Part shown: one piece after another, positions 1 through 5,479 of the stretch | Position numbering within the stretch: the first letter of the stretch is position 1 | How the letters are laid out: every line of letters starts with the position of its first letter | Source: Candidatus Sabulitectum sp. | GTDB taxonomy: Bacteria; Fermentibacterota; Fermentibacteria; Fermentibacterales; JCC-6 | DNA: 5,479 nt | Direction: 5' to 3' | NCBI GenBank assembly: GCA_023136985.1 | Contig: JAGLQD010000505.1 | Coordinates: 1-5,479 of the forward strand | Program-made: the position numbers and the translations under genes | Notes under the pieces: generated by a model | The model's input: the letters and a program-made list of their open reading frames with translations, nothing else | The model's database searches: none | What the model was told of the DNA's origin: nothing

Positions 1-393
1 CTTGACAGAGTAGGTGTTATCCCATTTAATCTGAAGAATGTTCCCCATTCTCTTCTTGCGGCAATATTGGGCTACGAAGGAGGAATTGGAGTCAGAAGCG
101 GCTGTTTCTGTGCTCACCCCTACGTGGTAAGTCTTCTCAATCTGTCAGATGAGGAAGCAGAATCATGGAGAGACGAATTTCTCGCTGGAGACAAATCAAA
201 AATGCCTGGAATGGTTAGAATGAGCCTGGGGTGCTACAGTTCGAAAGAGGATGTAGACAGATTGATTGCCATGATAAAAAAGGTAGTCGCCGGAGACTAT
301 GCAGGGGAGTATGTAGTTGTAAAGAAAACGGGTGAGTATGTACCAAAAGGATATTCTGAACCATTCGATGACTTCTTCAAATTCAACAGGTGA
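1..393 (+). CDS. Class V aminotransferase / cysteine desulfurase-like PLP enzyme, C-terminal 130 residues (5' end outside the window)
   Basis: The frame is open from the first base and stops with TGA at 391-393, so this is the 3' end of a longer gene. Enzymes of this fold-type I family are usually about 400-500 residues, so roughly the last quarter is visible. The visible part contains RSGCFCAHPY (visible residues 32-41). The second Cys (37) lies where SufS/NifS-type desulfurases carry the persulfide-forming cysteine. VRMSLGCYSSKEDVDRL (from residue 72) is the conserved C-terminal strand-helix, with an Arg expected to bind the substrate carboxylate. The tail, with GDYAGEYV and a Phe-rich end, resembles the branch usually annotated only as 'aminotransferase class V-fold PLP-dependent enzyme' rather than SufS itself. 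The PLP-binding Lys lies upstream, outside the window. The enzyme is presumably cytoplasmic. Whether it is a desulfurase or an aminotransferase cannot be decided from this part. It converges on the peptidase gene. Confidence 0.9.
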   Translation, partial: LDRVGVIPFNLKNVPHSLLAAILGYEGGIGVRSGCFCAHPYVVSLLNLSDEEAESWRDEFLAGDKSKMPGMVRMSLGCYSSKEDVDRLIAMIKKVVAGDYAGEYVVVKKTGEYVPKGYSEPFDDFFKFNR

Positions 394-708
394 TCTTCGC
401 GTCGTGTGCCGGTCTTAAATTGCCGGCTTATCAGTTGATACCTGTTCCTTTCCTTTCTTCCTGATAAATTCTTGCAGAATCAATTCCCAGTGAACACAGA
501 TCTCAATCACTGAACTCAGCTGGATCTCACAAAATGCATGGAAGAATATCAAAATAAGGCATAAACAGTACCTTTTGTTGATGGTATAAACAACATCCTT
601 CCAGCATCAGGATTGTATTATTACTTCCAACTGATTAACACAACTCTGAAAGTTAATACAGTACAAAGCTTAGAAACACCTCAGATACTGCACTTGCCTC
701 TACTCATT
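394..708. other. Convergent intergenic spacer, no gene seen
   Basis: This 315-base stretch lies between the stop codons of two convergent genes. No frame on either strand gives a believable protein. The only structure noticed is a short inverted repeat, GCCGG at 408-412 and CCGGC at 423-427, with a 10-base loop, starting 15 bases after the stop of the aminotransferase gene. It could end that transcript, but the stem is only five pairs and no T-run follows, so it is not called as a terminator. The rest is A+T-rich and pyrimidine-rich sequence without recognised sites. Confidence 0.6.
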
Positions 709-2943
709 TCAGTTAAGCATCAGAACAGATTCAACAATAATATCTGATCCCGATCTTAATCTGCAATAATACACTCCGCTTGATACAGGGCTTCCATCTG
801 ATCCTCTGCTATCCCAGACCGCCTTGATCTCACCACCTGATTCTGTCTCCAGAGGTATCGTTTTCACTATTCTCCCTGAAATATCGAAAATCTCTAAATG
901 GGCATTTGCTCCAGGTGGAACAGTGTAGAAAATGTTCAATGCTCCGGTACATGGAGAAGAACCCAGACGAAGACCGGCGGAAAAGCTCAAACTGGCATCA
1001 TCCGATTCGTCAACAGATGTTACAGCCTGATAGAGATACGGTGACATGTTGAAATTCGTGGAAGTCACATAAACATCCGAGTTTGCTCCGAAGGCCGGTA
1101 TTGTAAAAGATACGTTGCCAGAGCCATCTGAATAGTCGGAATCCATCCAGGATCCTGAAGAAGAATCAAAGACCTTCACCGCCACCAGTGCTCCTTCCAG
1201 AGGCGAACCACCAGCAGTTACAGAGAATGTATATGTTCCCGGGCTAACAGGATCCGGGTGTGTACAGTTGATGACTGTTAATGGTGCGGTGTCGTAGTAG
1301 ATATCCATTTCAGGACAACCGAAAAGCATGTGCATATGATTGTTGTCAACGGCTCCTGAACCGTAGTAGTTAAAGACTTCATTCTTCGACCAGTCTGTAA
1401 CCGCGCCCATGTGACGGACTTCCTCCTGGAAGTACCCCTTGAATATCCACTTTACCAGAGAATCTGCTGCTCCGTAGGGACTGTTCGTTGTTGGCCCCAT
1501 GGCCCCTATTGCACCTCTGGCATCTCCAATTGAACCTTCTCCCATCAAAGCCTCACAAAAACAGTAGTGTCCGTCAAACCAGCCTACCTGACAGGCTACC
1601 AGAGCAAACCATGGAAGCCTTCGTCCATTCTGAAGAGCAGCTATATCTCCAATATTAAAACCTGAAGGTGAAATGCTGGATACATTTCCGTGCCCGCAAA
1701 GACCAAAGATAGAAATACCGCTGTTGATAGTGTCGGAAAGAGCTGAAACTGTGGGTGTGATACCTCCGACCTCGCAGAACCAGATAGGATCCATTCCCCC
1801 AGCCATCATGTACTCCATATAATCCCAGGAGTTTGCCACAAATTCAGTATGCCCCACGCTTACACCCTTCTGAAACCAGCTTTCTTCAGTCTCATAAGGA
1901 TCCATTTCATGCTGGACTATCTTCCATGCCTCGTACTGAAGATCAATGCTGGTCTCTCCTGAAAGACGCCCCACATGGATACTGGGCACACAGCCCGAGC
2001 CTATCACTCCATATACGTTGTCCGCGGAATGACCATTGAACACAGGCGATGGAACCATGTCCGAATCACCCACAAGAAGGATGTATTCAGGTGGAACAGG
2101 CCATGTGTTAAAGGCATTCTCTATGTACGCATCGATCTCTGTGGCAGTTGTTCCAATACCAGGAATGATTCCGCTAACTACCTCAAATCCCTTCCTGTTC
2201 TTCCAGTCAAGAAGGTCACTCACAGTATCAATACCATCAGCTGTTGAGATCACCAGGTAGCAGCCGTCAACCACCATGCCGGAACTTTCAAAACCCAGCA
2301 CTTCCTCATATAAAGGCAAGTAACTTCTTGTGAGATCTGTACTTGTTCGCACCAGCTCATTCTCTCCAGCTTCATCTGTGGCAAAAAACCTCACAGTCAA
2401 TGATGTTGTTACTTCAATATCTCCTGTGGAGGGGTTCCAGCTTACCGGGTAAAATCCCGCACGGGCGATCCTGATATCCCTTAGAATTTCAACCGATTCA
2501 AGAATTACAGGAGATTGTGGCCAGCCAGCAGAACCACTGTAAAACTCGCTGTCTACCACAAATTCAGGCCTTACCTCTCCCCTTACCGGCAGGGGTTGGA
2601 ACGGCGGAATCTCCCCTGTCAGATGTATCGTAAACGATTCGCACTCAAGTACTTCATACTGGAGTTTTCCGATCTCCGGAACCTGGATCATTCTTCTTAT
2701 CACAGGTACATCCGGCAGGCCTGGAACAGCGGCAAGCCCTTCACCTGGAACCCTGAGAACACTGCTGAAACCTGAGTATTCGCTAAAAAGAGATTGAAGA
2801 TTAAATTCAACGGTTATGCTTCTTGAATCAGTACAGATTACTTCACCGGCACTTCCTGTCACAGGATTGTTGTAAAGAACATCCGCAAATGAGAAACTGC
2901 TCAAGAGAAGCACTGAAAGAATGAATCCAATAAAACCTGACAT
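709..2943 (-). CDS. Secreted gingipain-like C25 family cysteine peptidase with C-terminal FlgD-like sorting domain
   Basis: This complete gene encodes 744 residues from the ATG at 2943. Residues 1-20 form a signal peptide with a hydrophobic core and likely cleavage after SFSFA. Residues 21 to about 225 look like the C25 propeptide. The catalytic region starts near GCYLVIS (227) and includes YILLVGDSDMVP (287-298), VGRLSGET (324-331), CGHGN with His418, and VACQVGWFD with Cys451. The 33-residue His-to-Cys spacing equals that of gingipain R (His211/Cys244 in RgpB), so the catalytic dyad appears intact. Residues about 555-640 form an Ig-like beta domain as in other C25 enzymes. Residues about 655-744 form a FlgD Ig-like / type IX-style sorting domain (EIFDISGRIVK at 684-694, then PVSSGVYYCRL). 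Expected role: extracellular or surface-anchored endopeptidase, exported by Sec and then by a type IX-like system. Substrate specificity cannot be read from the sequence. The gene is divergent from the beta-propeller gene. Confidence 0.93.
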   Translation of the reverse strand: MSGFIGFILSVLLLSSFSFADVLYNNPVTGSAGEVICTDSRSITVEFNLQSLFSEYSGFSSVLRVPGEGLAAVPGLPDVPVIRRMIQVPEIGKLQYEVLECESFTIHLTGEIPPFQPLPVRGEVRPEFVVDSEFYSGSAGWPQSPVILESVEILRDIRIARAGFYPVSWNPSTGDIEVTTSLTVRFFATDEAGENELVRTSTDLTRSYLPLYEEVLGFESSGMVVDGCYLVISTADGIDTVSDLLDWKNRKGFEVVSGIIPGIGTTATEIDAYIENAFNTWPVPPEYILLVGDSDMVPSPVFNGHSADNVYGVIGSGCVPSIHVGRLSGETSIDLQYEAWKIVQHEMDPYETEESWFQKGVSVGHTEFVANSWDYMEYMMAGGMDPIWFCEVGGITPTVSALSDTINSGISIFGLCGHGNVSSISPSGFNIGDIAALQNGRRLPWFALVACQVGWFDGHYCFCEALMGEGSIGDARGAIGAMGPTTNSPYGAADSLVKWIFKGYFQEEVRHMGAVTDWSKNEVFNYYGSGAVDNNHMHMLFGCPEMDIYYDTAPLTVINCTHPDPVSPGTYTFSVTAGGSPLEGALVAVKVFDSSSGSWMDSDYSDGSGNVSFTIPAFGANSDVYVTSTNFNMSPYLYQAVTSVDESDDASLSFSAGLRLGSSPCTGALNIFYTVPPGANAHLEIFDISGRIVKTIPLETESGGEIKAVWDSRGSDGSPVSSGVYYCRLRSGSDIIVESVLMLN

Positions 2944-2947
2944 CTCA

Positions 2948-2953
2948 ACCTCC
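2948..2953 (-). promoter_or_regulatory. Shine-Dalgarno site of the C25 peptidase gene (decides the start)
   Basis: On the minus strand the order is TTGGAGGTTGAGATG. GGAGGT sits five bases (counted from its last G) before the ATG at 2943. The in-frame TTG at 2955-2953 overlaps the first base of this site and has no comparable site of its own. Translation from ATG also gives a cleaner signal peptide (MSGFIGFIL), without the acidic residues added by the longer reading. Confidence 0.8.
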
Positions 2954-3253
2954 AAAAAGTATTTTGAATGAACAATGCATAGAATACACTCTATCGGTGA
3001 GCAACAACAGCCCCTCTTCTAAGCACCTTACCTGAATGGTACTTACTCTGAGCAGAACGCCTGATCCTTCAAATTAGAATGCTGCAAAGGTTCATATGCT
3101 TTTCTGCGAATTCCAGTCTGTTGGCGTAGAATCTCTCTATGAAGAAGACGGTGATCCAAGGCGGATCACTTACAAGTAGAGTCCGTGATAGTGGTGTAAG
3201 AAGGTCTGAACACAGACGCCTGAAGAAACGAAATGTGAAAACTGTATGAGCTT

Positions 3254-3304
3254 CCTGGAGGGACTGTGTTTTTACGGTCACAACAGTAAGTGTCCCCAGG
3301 GACA
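3254..3304. repeat. Imperfect hairpin with hyphenated palindrome TGTCCC-CA-GGGACA
   Basis: CCTG (3254-3257), GGG (3260-3262) and ACTGT (3263-3267) can pair with ACAGT (3283-3287), CCC (3294-3296) and CAGG (3297-3300), leaving two small bulges and an inner loop. The right arm overlaps a perfect hyphenated palindrome at 3291-3304. A short T-run (3269-3273) lies in the loop rather than after the stem, so this is not a standard terminator. It could be an REP-like unit, an operator, or a leader hairpin for the downstream gene, whose ATG is 75 bases away. No second copy lies in the window, so its nature is undecided. Confidence 0.45.
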
Positions 3305-3363
3305 ATGGTCTTCCCCGGTGAACTATACGAGACTATAGTAGGATGAAGTTTTATTGTTAACCT

Positions 3364-3369
3364 GAGGAG
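3364..3369 (+). promoter_or_regulatory. Shine-Dalgarno site of the beta-propeller gene
   Basis: GAGGAG lies nine bases before the ATG at 3379. That ATG opens directly into a short polar stretch and a hydrophobic signal sequence, so the site supports this start. Confidence 0.7.
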
Positions 3370-3378
3370 TGTAGTACA

Positions 3379-4710
3379 ATGACTGTTTCATCATCTCGGA
3401 TAAATGTGTTACTTGCTCTTTCGATACTCCTGGCAGGATCGTCGCTGGCGCAAGGCGATGACCCTGTGGAAGCCTGGGTATCTCTGTTTTGTGGCCCCGG
3501 AGATGCATCCGATTTAGGCTGGGATATAGCGGTTGACCAGACCGGGAATGTATATGTTGCAGGAGACAGCCAGAGCGATAGCTGCGGTGGCGGGGGCTAT
3601 GATATCGTCACAATCAAGTACGACTCCTCGGGCGTAGAGCAGTGGGTTGCCCGTTTCAACGGTCTAGTTTCGGCCATGGCACTCGACGAGGTCGGGAATG
3701 CCTATGTGACAGGGTCCAGCACCGGTGTCGACACCGGTTCCGACTGCATAACGATCAGCTATAACTCTTCCGGGGAGATACGATGGCTTGCCCGATACGA
3801 CAGCCCGGAAAGTGGAGGCGATCAGGGTATCGACATCGCAGTCGACCGGGCAGGGAATGTCTTTGTGGCCGCGCTCGCTGACAATAGCTTCACTACCATC
3901 ATGTACGACTCCACCGGGATTGAACAATGGGTCGTCAGCCTCAAAAACTCCGGCTCCCCCGCTGCGATCGCGCTGGATGCTGCAGGGAATGTACTCGTCA
4001 CAGGACGCACGGGGCAGGGCATTTCCAACTTCGACATGGTCACGGTCAAGTACTCCCAAACAGGTGAGGAGCTGTGGGTCTCTTCGTATATAGGTCCAGC
4101 CCATGACAAGGACTTGGCAGAGGCAATCGATACTGATGCCCAGGGGAACGTTTACGTGGCCGGACGCAGCATGGGACGTGATACCGAAACGGACATAGTT
4201 ACGATCCGGTACAACTGCTCCACCGGAGATGAGGAATGGGTCAGGCGCTTGGACAGGAACGGCAATGACGGAGGTGACGACCTGGTCGTTGATGAAGGAG
4301 CCGGGATCATCTATGTGACCGGGTACAGCGGTCCAGTACCGGACTATACGACCATTGCATACAGTCTCGCCGGGGAACAGAAATGGGTTGCCTTCTACCA
4401 CTACCTGGAAAGAGTAGCCGACTATGCAAATGCTGTTTCGCTGGACGAATCCGGTAACATTTACGTGACCGGTGGCAGTGCCGGAGCCGACGATGGCGAA
4501 TACTGTGGAGACTATGCCACAATCATGTACAACCCGTCCGGGGTACAACAGTGGGCTGCGCGATACAGCAGTCCCGGAAACCGTGACGATCAGGCGAAAG
4601 CCATTGCAGTCGACGGAGCAGGAAGCGTTTACATAACCGGGTATATCTCCGATTCCGGACATGACAACATAGCCACCATCAAGTACGAACAGAGTATGAC
4701 CGAAGAATGA
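3379..4710 (+). CDS. Secreted SBBP-repeat beta-propeller protein (eight repeats)
   Basis: The gene encodes 443 residues. Residues 1-24 form a signal peptide (hydrophobic core LLALSILLAG, likely cleavage after SSLA). No lipobox Cys is present. The rest is almost entirely eight tandem repeats of 47-56 residues. Each has a Trp start (Trp 33, 89, 136, 184, 233, 287, 336, 392), a D..GN-x-YV core (ending near 60, 110, 163, 207, 260, 313, 363, 419) and a TI-x-Y strand (near 81, 128, 176, 225, 278, 328, 384, 436). This is the SBBP repeat, which folds as beta-propeller blades, so one eight-bladed ring is likely. The role is probably binding or scaffolding; no catalytic residues are apparent. Unlike the neighbouring peptidase it ends right after repeat eight with no sorting domain, so periplasmic location or simple export is as likely as surface display. 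Its G+C (about 47-67% in lines sampled) exceeds that of the peptidase gene (about 33-52%). It may have a different origin, although tandem-repeat composition could explain this too. Confidence 0.92.
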   Translation: MTVSSSRINVLLALSILLAGSSLAQGDDPVEAWVSLFCGPGDASDLGWDIAVDQTGNVYVAGDSQSDSCGGGGYDIVTIKYDSSGVEQWVARFNGLVSAMALDEVGNAYVTGSSTGVDTGSDCITISYNSSGEIRWLARYDSPESGGDQGIDIAVDRAGNVFVAALADNSFTTIMYDSTGIEQWVVSLKNSGSPAAIALDAAGNVLVTGRTGQGISNFDMVTVKYSQTGEELWVSSYIGPAHDKDLAEAIDTDAQGNVYVAGRSMGRDTETDIVTIRYNCSTGDEEWVRRLDRNGNDGGDDLVVDEGAGIIYVTGYSGPVPDYTTIAYSLAGEQKWVAFYHYLERVADYANAVSLDESGNIYVTGGSAGADDGEYCGDYATIMYNPSGVQQWAARYSSPGNRDDQAKAIAVDGAGSVYITGYISDSGHDNIATIKYEQSMTEE

Positions 4711-5223
4711 GCAGAACAGGACTCCCAACCCTAACTCACCGTCGAATGATAGTGCAGAATCCTTGGTTGGTATCCCACCTGATTGCCAGTTGGAAACTTT
4801 TCATCCCCTGGGTCACAAAGCTCAATGAGATGCGATTTCACCGCGCAGCATGACATTAGAGTGCTCTCGATGATGCTCTATCCCAAACTTCATCAAGGGA
4901 CTTTACATACCGCAAAGGAATAGAACCATTGGTAATAAGGTGTTTTGAGTGATGCTTAAAGAATACTCAGGGATTAACTGAGATTCTCAACAACACTATG
5001 CAGTTTTGCTTCGATCTGCTGGGAAACTTCACCCAGATCTTCGCTATTTACAGCCAGCATGAATGCAACAGGATCTACCGCAAAAACTTCACGATGTGAA
5101 AGTGATTTTTTGAAAAAGCATTTGGCTTCTGAAACATTGAAAATTACAGTATACGAGTGAAGACACTATATACCTACATTTATTGGAATGAACTAGGTCT
5201 AAGATGCTATACCATTAAATTGC
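4711..5223. other. Intergenic region without an intact gene, possible decayed sequence
   Basis: These 513 bases follow the beta-propeller gene and reach the start of the foldback element. No complete gene with a start and ribosome site is visible on either strand. CCAACC (4726-4731) and GGTTGG (4763-4768) form a weak inverted repeat with a large loop, and no clear terminator was found. The minus strand carries short protein-like open stretches broken by stops. The longest is the 63-codon frame at 4974-5165, listed separately. The look is that of a degraded gene, but this is a judgement by eye. Confidence 0.5.
4974..5165 (-). pseudogene. Possible gene relic: 63-codon start-less open frame
   Basis: The frame runs from just inside a TAG (5168-5166) to a TAA stop at 4976-4974. 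It contains no ATG, GTG or TTG in its first 34 codons; the only ATG is codon 36. The reading is protein-like, with alternating hydrophobic and charged residues: HREVFAVDPVAFMLAVNSED in the middle, then EVSQQIEAKL and SVVENLS at the end, probably helical. I do not recognise the family. It most resembles the C-terminal end of a gene whose 5' part has been lost. The foldback element begins only 58 bases beyond its upstream edge, so insertion could have removed or displaced that part. A chance open frame remains possible at this length. Confidence 0.3.
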
Positions 5224-5250
5224 TAGTACTCTGTCAGATAATAAGTGACG
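5224..5250 (+). repeat. Left terminal inverted repeat of the foldback element
   Basis: It begins TAGTACTCTGTCA, pairs with the right end at 22 of 27 positions and ends in TGACG, which is also shared. The flanking bases just outside are AAATTGC. The exact outer edge could be one or a few bases either way. Confidence 0.7.
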
Positions 5251-5331
5251 ATGTAATGCGCAGCTATCCTGAGTTCCATACTAACGTTTGGGACGCACTC
5301 GGTTACTGGCTCCGTTGCTTTCCAGTAAGGC

Positions 5332-5372
5332 ACTGGTTTATGCGCATAGCACCGCTATGTAATTGAACCAGT
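5332..5372. repeat. Apical hairpin of the foldback element
   Basis: ACTGGTT (5332-5338) pairs with AACCAGT (5366-5372). Inside, CATAGC (5345-5350) pairs with GCTATG (5354-5359) around the loop ACC. A six-by-six internal loop separates the two perfect stems. Other CCAGT/ACTGG copies at 5305-5309 and 5322-5326 allow alternative folds, such as 5302-5309 with 5368-5375 or 5322-5326 with 5332-5336. Confidence 0.7.
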
Positions 5373-5452
5373 AACGCAGCTGGTGCTCTGGAGAGCCAAC
5401 TTGACCTTAACAGAGGGCGTCCCGAGCGATAGCACGGAGAGCCAGCAGGACG

Positions 5453-5479
5453 CGTCAGCTATTGCTTGACAGAGTACTA
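5453..5479 (-). repeat. Right terminal inverted repeat of the foldback element, reaching the window edge
   Basis: On the minus strand it starts with the same 13 bases as the left end. Because the window stops here, the repeat could extend further outward. It contains TTGACA at 5466-5471 on the plus strand, a perfect -35 hexamer pointing out of the element. Confidence 0.68.

Larger units (their letters stand above)
2944..3378. other. Divergent intergenic region between the peptidase and beta-propeller genes
   Basis: This 435-base region must hold the promoters of both divergent genes. For the plus-strand gene a possible -10 element TATAGT lies at 3334-3339, 40 bases before the ATG, but there is no good -35 partner. 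For the minus-strand gene only poor matches were seen. A complex imperfect hairpin occupies 3254-3304. Short frames occur, including a 78-codon minus-strand frame (3069-3305, TTG start inside the hairpin) and plus-strand frames of 27 codons (3096-3179) and 36 codons (3139-3249, very basic). None has recognised similarity or a convincing start, so none is called as a gene. Confidence 0.55.
5224..5479. mobile_element. MITE-like non-autonomous foldback element, 256 bases, bounded by terminal inverted repeats
   Basis: The first 27 bases (5224-5250) and the reverse complement of the last 27 (5453-5479) match at 22 positions, including the outer 13 without mismatch (TAGTACTCTGTCA). Inside lie further inverted pairs: 5290-5305 with 5408-5423 (14/16), 5315-5325 with 5388-5399 (one gap, one mismatch), 5332-5338 with 5366-5372 (perfect) and 5345-5350 with 5354-5359 (perfect, three-base loop). 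All have midpoints within a few bases of 5352, so a single strand can fold into one long interrupted hairpin. There is no credible coding sequence, so transposition would need a transposase supplied by a related insertion sequence. The TIR was not matched to a named IS family. A target duplication cannot be tested because the window ends at the right tip. Alternatives are a structured non-coding RNA gene or another kind of palindromic repeat. Confidence 0.7.

Noticed and set aside
1..12. First 12 bases (CTTGACAGAGTA) are identical to 5465-5476 in the right terminal repeat
   Set aside because: At the window start they encode part of the conserved enzyme (LDRV), so the match is most likely chance. 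It is too short to show circularity or an assembly join, and no real promoter is implied there.
408..427. GCCGG/CCGGC hairpin after the aminotransferase gene as a terminator
   Set aside because: The stem is only five pairs with a ten-base loop and no following T-run.
2976..3004. Possible promoter for the peptidase gene (TTGCTC, 17 bases, TATGCA on the minus strand)
   Set aside because: Each hexamer matches consensus at only three of six positions. The spacing alone is not enough.
3096..3249. Two overlapping short plus-strand frames (27 and 36 codons)
   Set aside because: They are too short, and only the first has a weak AAAGG site. The basic second frame has no ribosome site. Chance is the simpler explanation.
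3069..3305. 78-codon minus-strand frame in the divergent spacer
   Set aside because: It has a TTG start inside a hairpin, no recognised similarity, and competing short frames on the other strand. Support is insufficient to call a gene.
3664..4728. 354-codon open frame on the minus strand, opposite the beta-propeller gene
   Set aside because: The plus strand has a signal peptide, a Shine-Dalgarno site and eight regular SBBP repeats. The antisense reading is a by-product of repeated codon patterns and has no recognisable domains.
5157..5366. 69-codon plus-strand frame with a GTG start
   Set aside because: It crosses the left edge of the foldback element, lacks a ribosome site and has an unlikely composition.
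5281..5425. Integron attC-like reading of the inverted repeats (TAAC near 5282, CTTAAC...GGGCGT near 5406-5420)
   Set aside because: The required outer core sites RYYYAAC and GTTRRRY are not present as a complementary pair, and the stems are instead concentric with the terminal repeats at 5224 and 5479.

Overview
The window reads as a piece of a bacterial genome at roughly 45-50% G+C, with Shine-Dalgarno-led genes and normal stop codons. One gene pairs a gingipain-type C25 peptidase with a FlgD-like C-terminal sorting domain, and the next is an SBBP beta-propeller protein. This combination is typical of uncultured FCB-superphylum lineages that use type IX-like secretion (for example Fermentibacterota, Eisenbacteria or WOR-type groups). 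The lineage is inferred from protein style only; there is no rRNA or marker gene here.

Layout, left to right. Positions 1-393 (+) hold the last 130 residues of a class V PLP-dependent aminotransferase / cysteine desulfurase-like enzyme. A 315-base spacer (394-708) separates it from a convergent gene. Positions 709-2943 (-) encode a complete 744-residue secreted C25 cysteine peptidase with signal peptide, propeptide, catalytic His/Cys pair, Ig-like domain and C-terminal sorting domain. Its start is the ATG at 2943, not the TTG at 2955, which lies beside the ribosome binding site. A 435-base divergent spacer (2944-3378) follows and contains an imperfect hairpin. Positions 3379-4710 (+) encode a 443-residue secreted protein made of eight SBBP repeats, probably an eight-bladed beta-propeller. 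Positions 4711-5223 have no intact gene but carry a 63-codon start-less open frame on the minus strand, a possible gene relic.

The last 256 bases (5224-5479) form the most distinctive structure. A 27-base imperfect terminal inverted repeat (22/27 matches, outer 13 perfect) encloses at least four further inverted-repeat pairs, nested around nearly the same centre near position 5352. It encodes no believable protein, so it is best read as a MITE-like, non-autonomous foldback element. The window ends exactly at its outer tip.

The two exported proteins are divergently transcribed and both face the envelope or exterior. Only the peptidase has a visible sorting domain. Nothing in the sequence ties the three genes into one pathway. 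No CRISPR array, tRNA, rRNA or defence system was seen.
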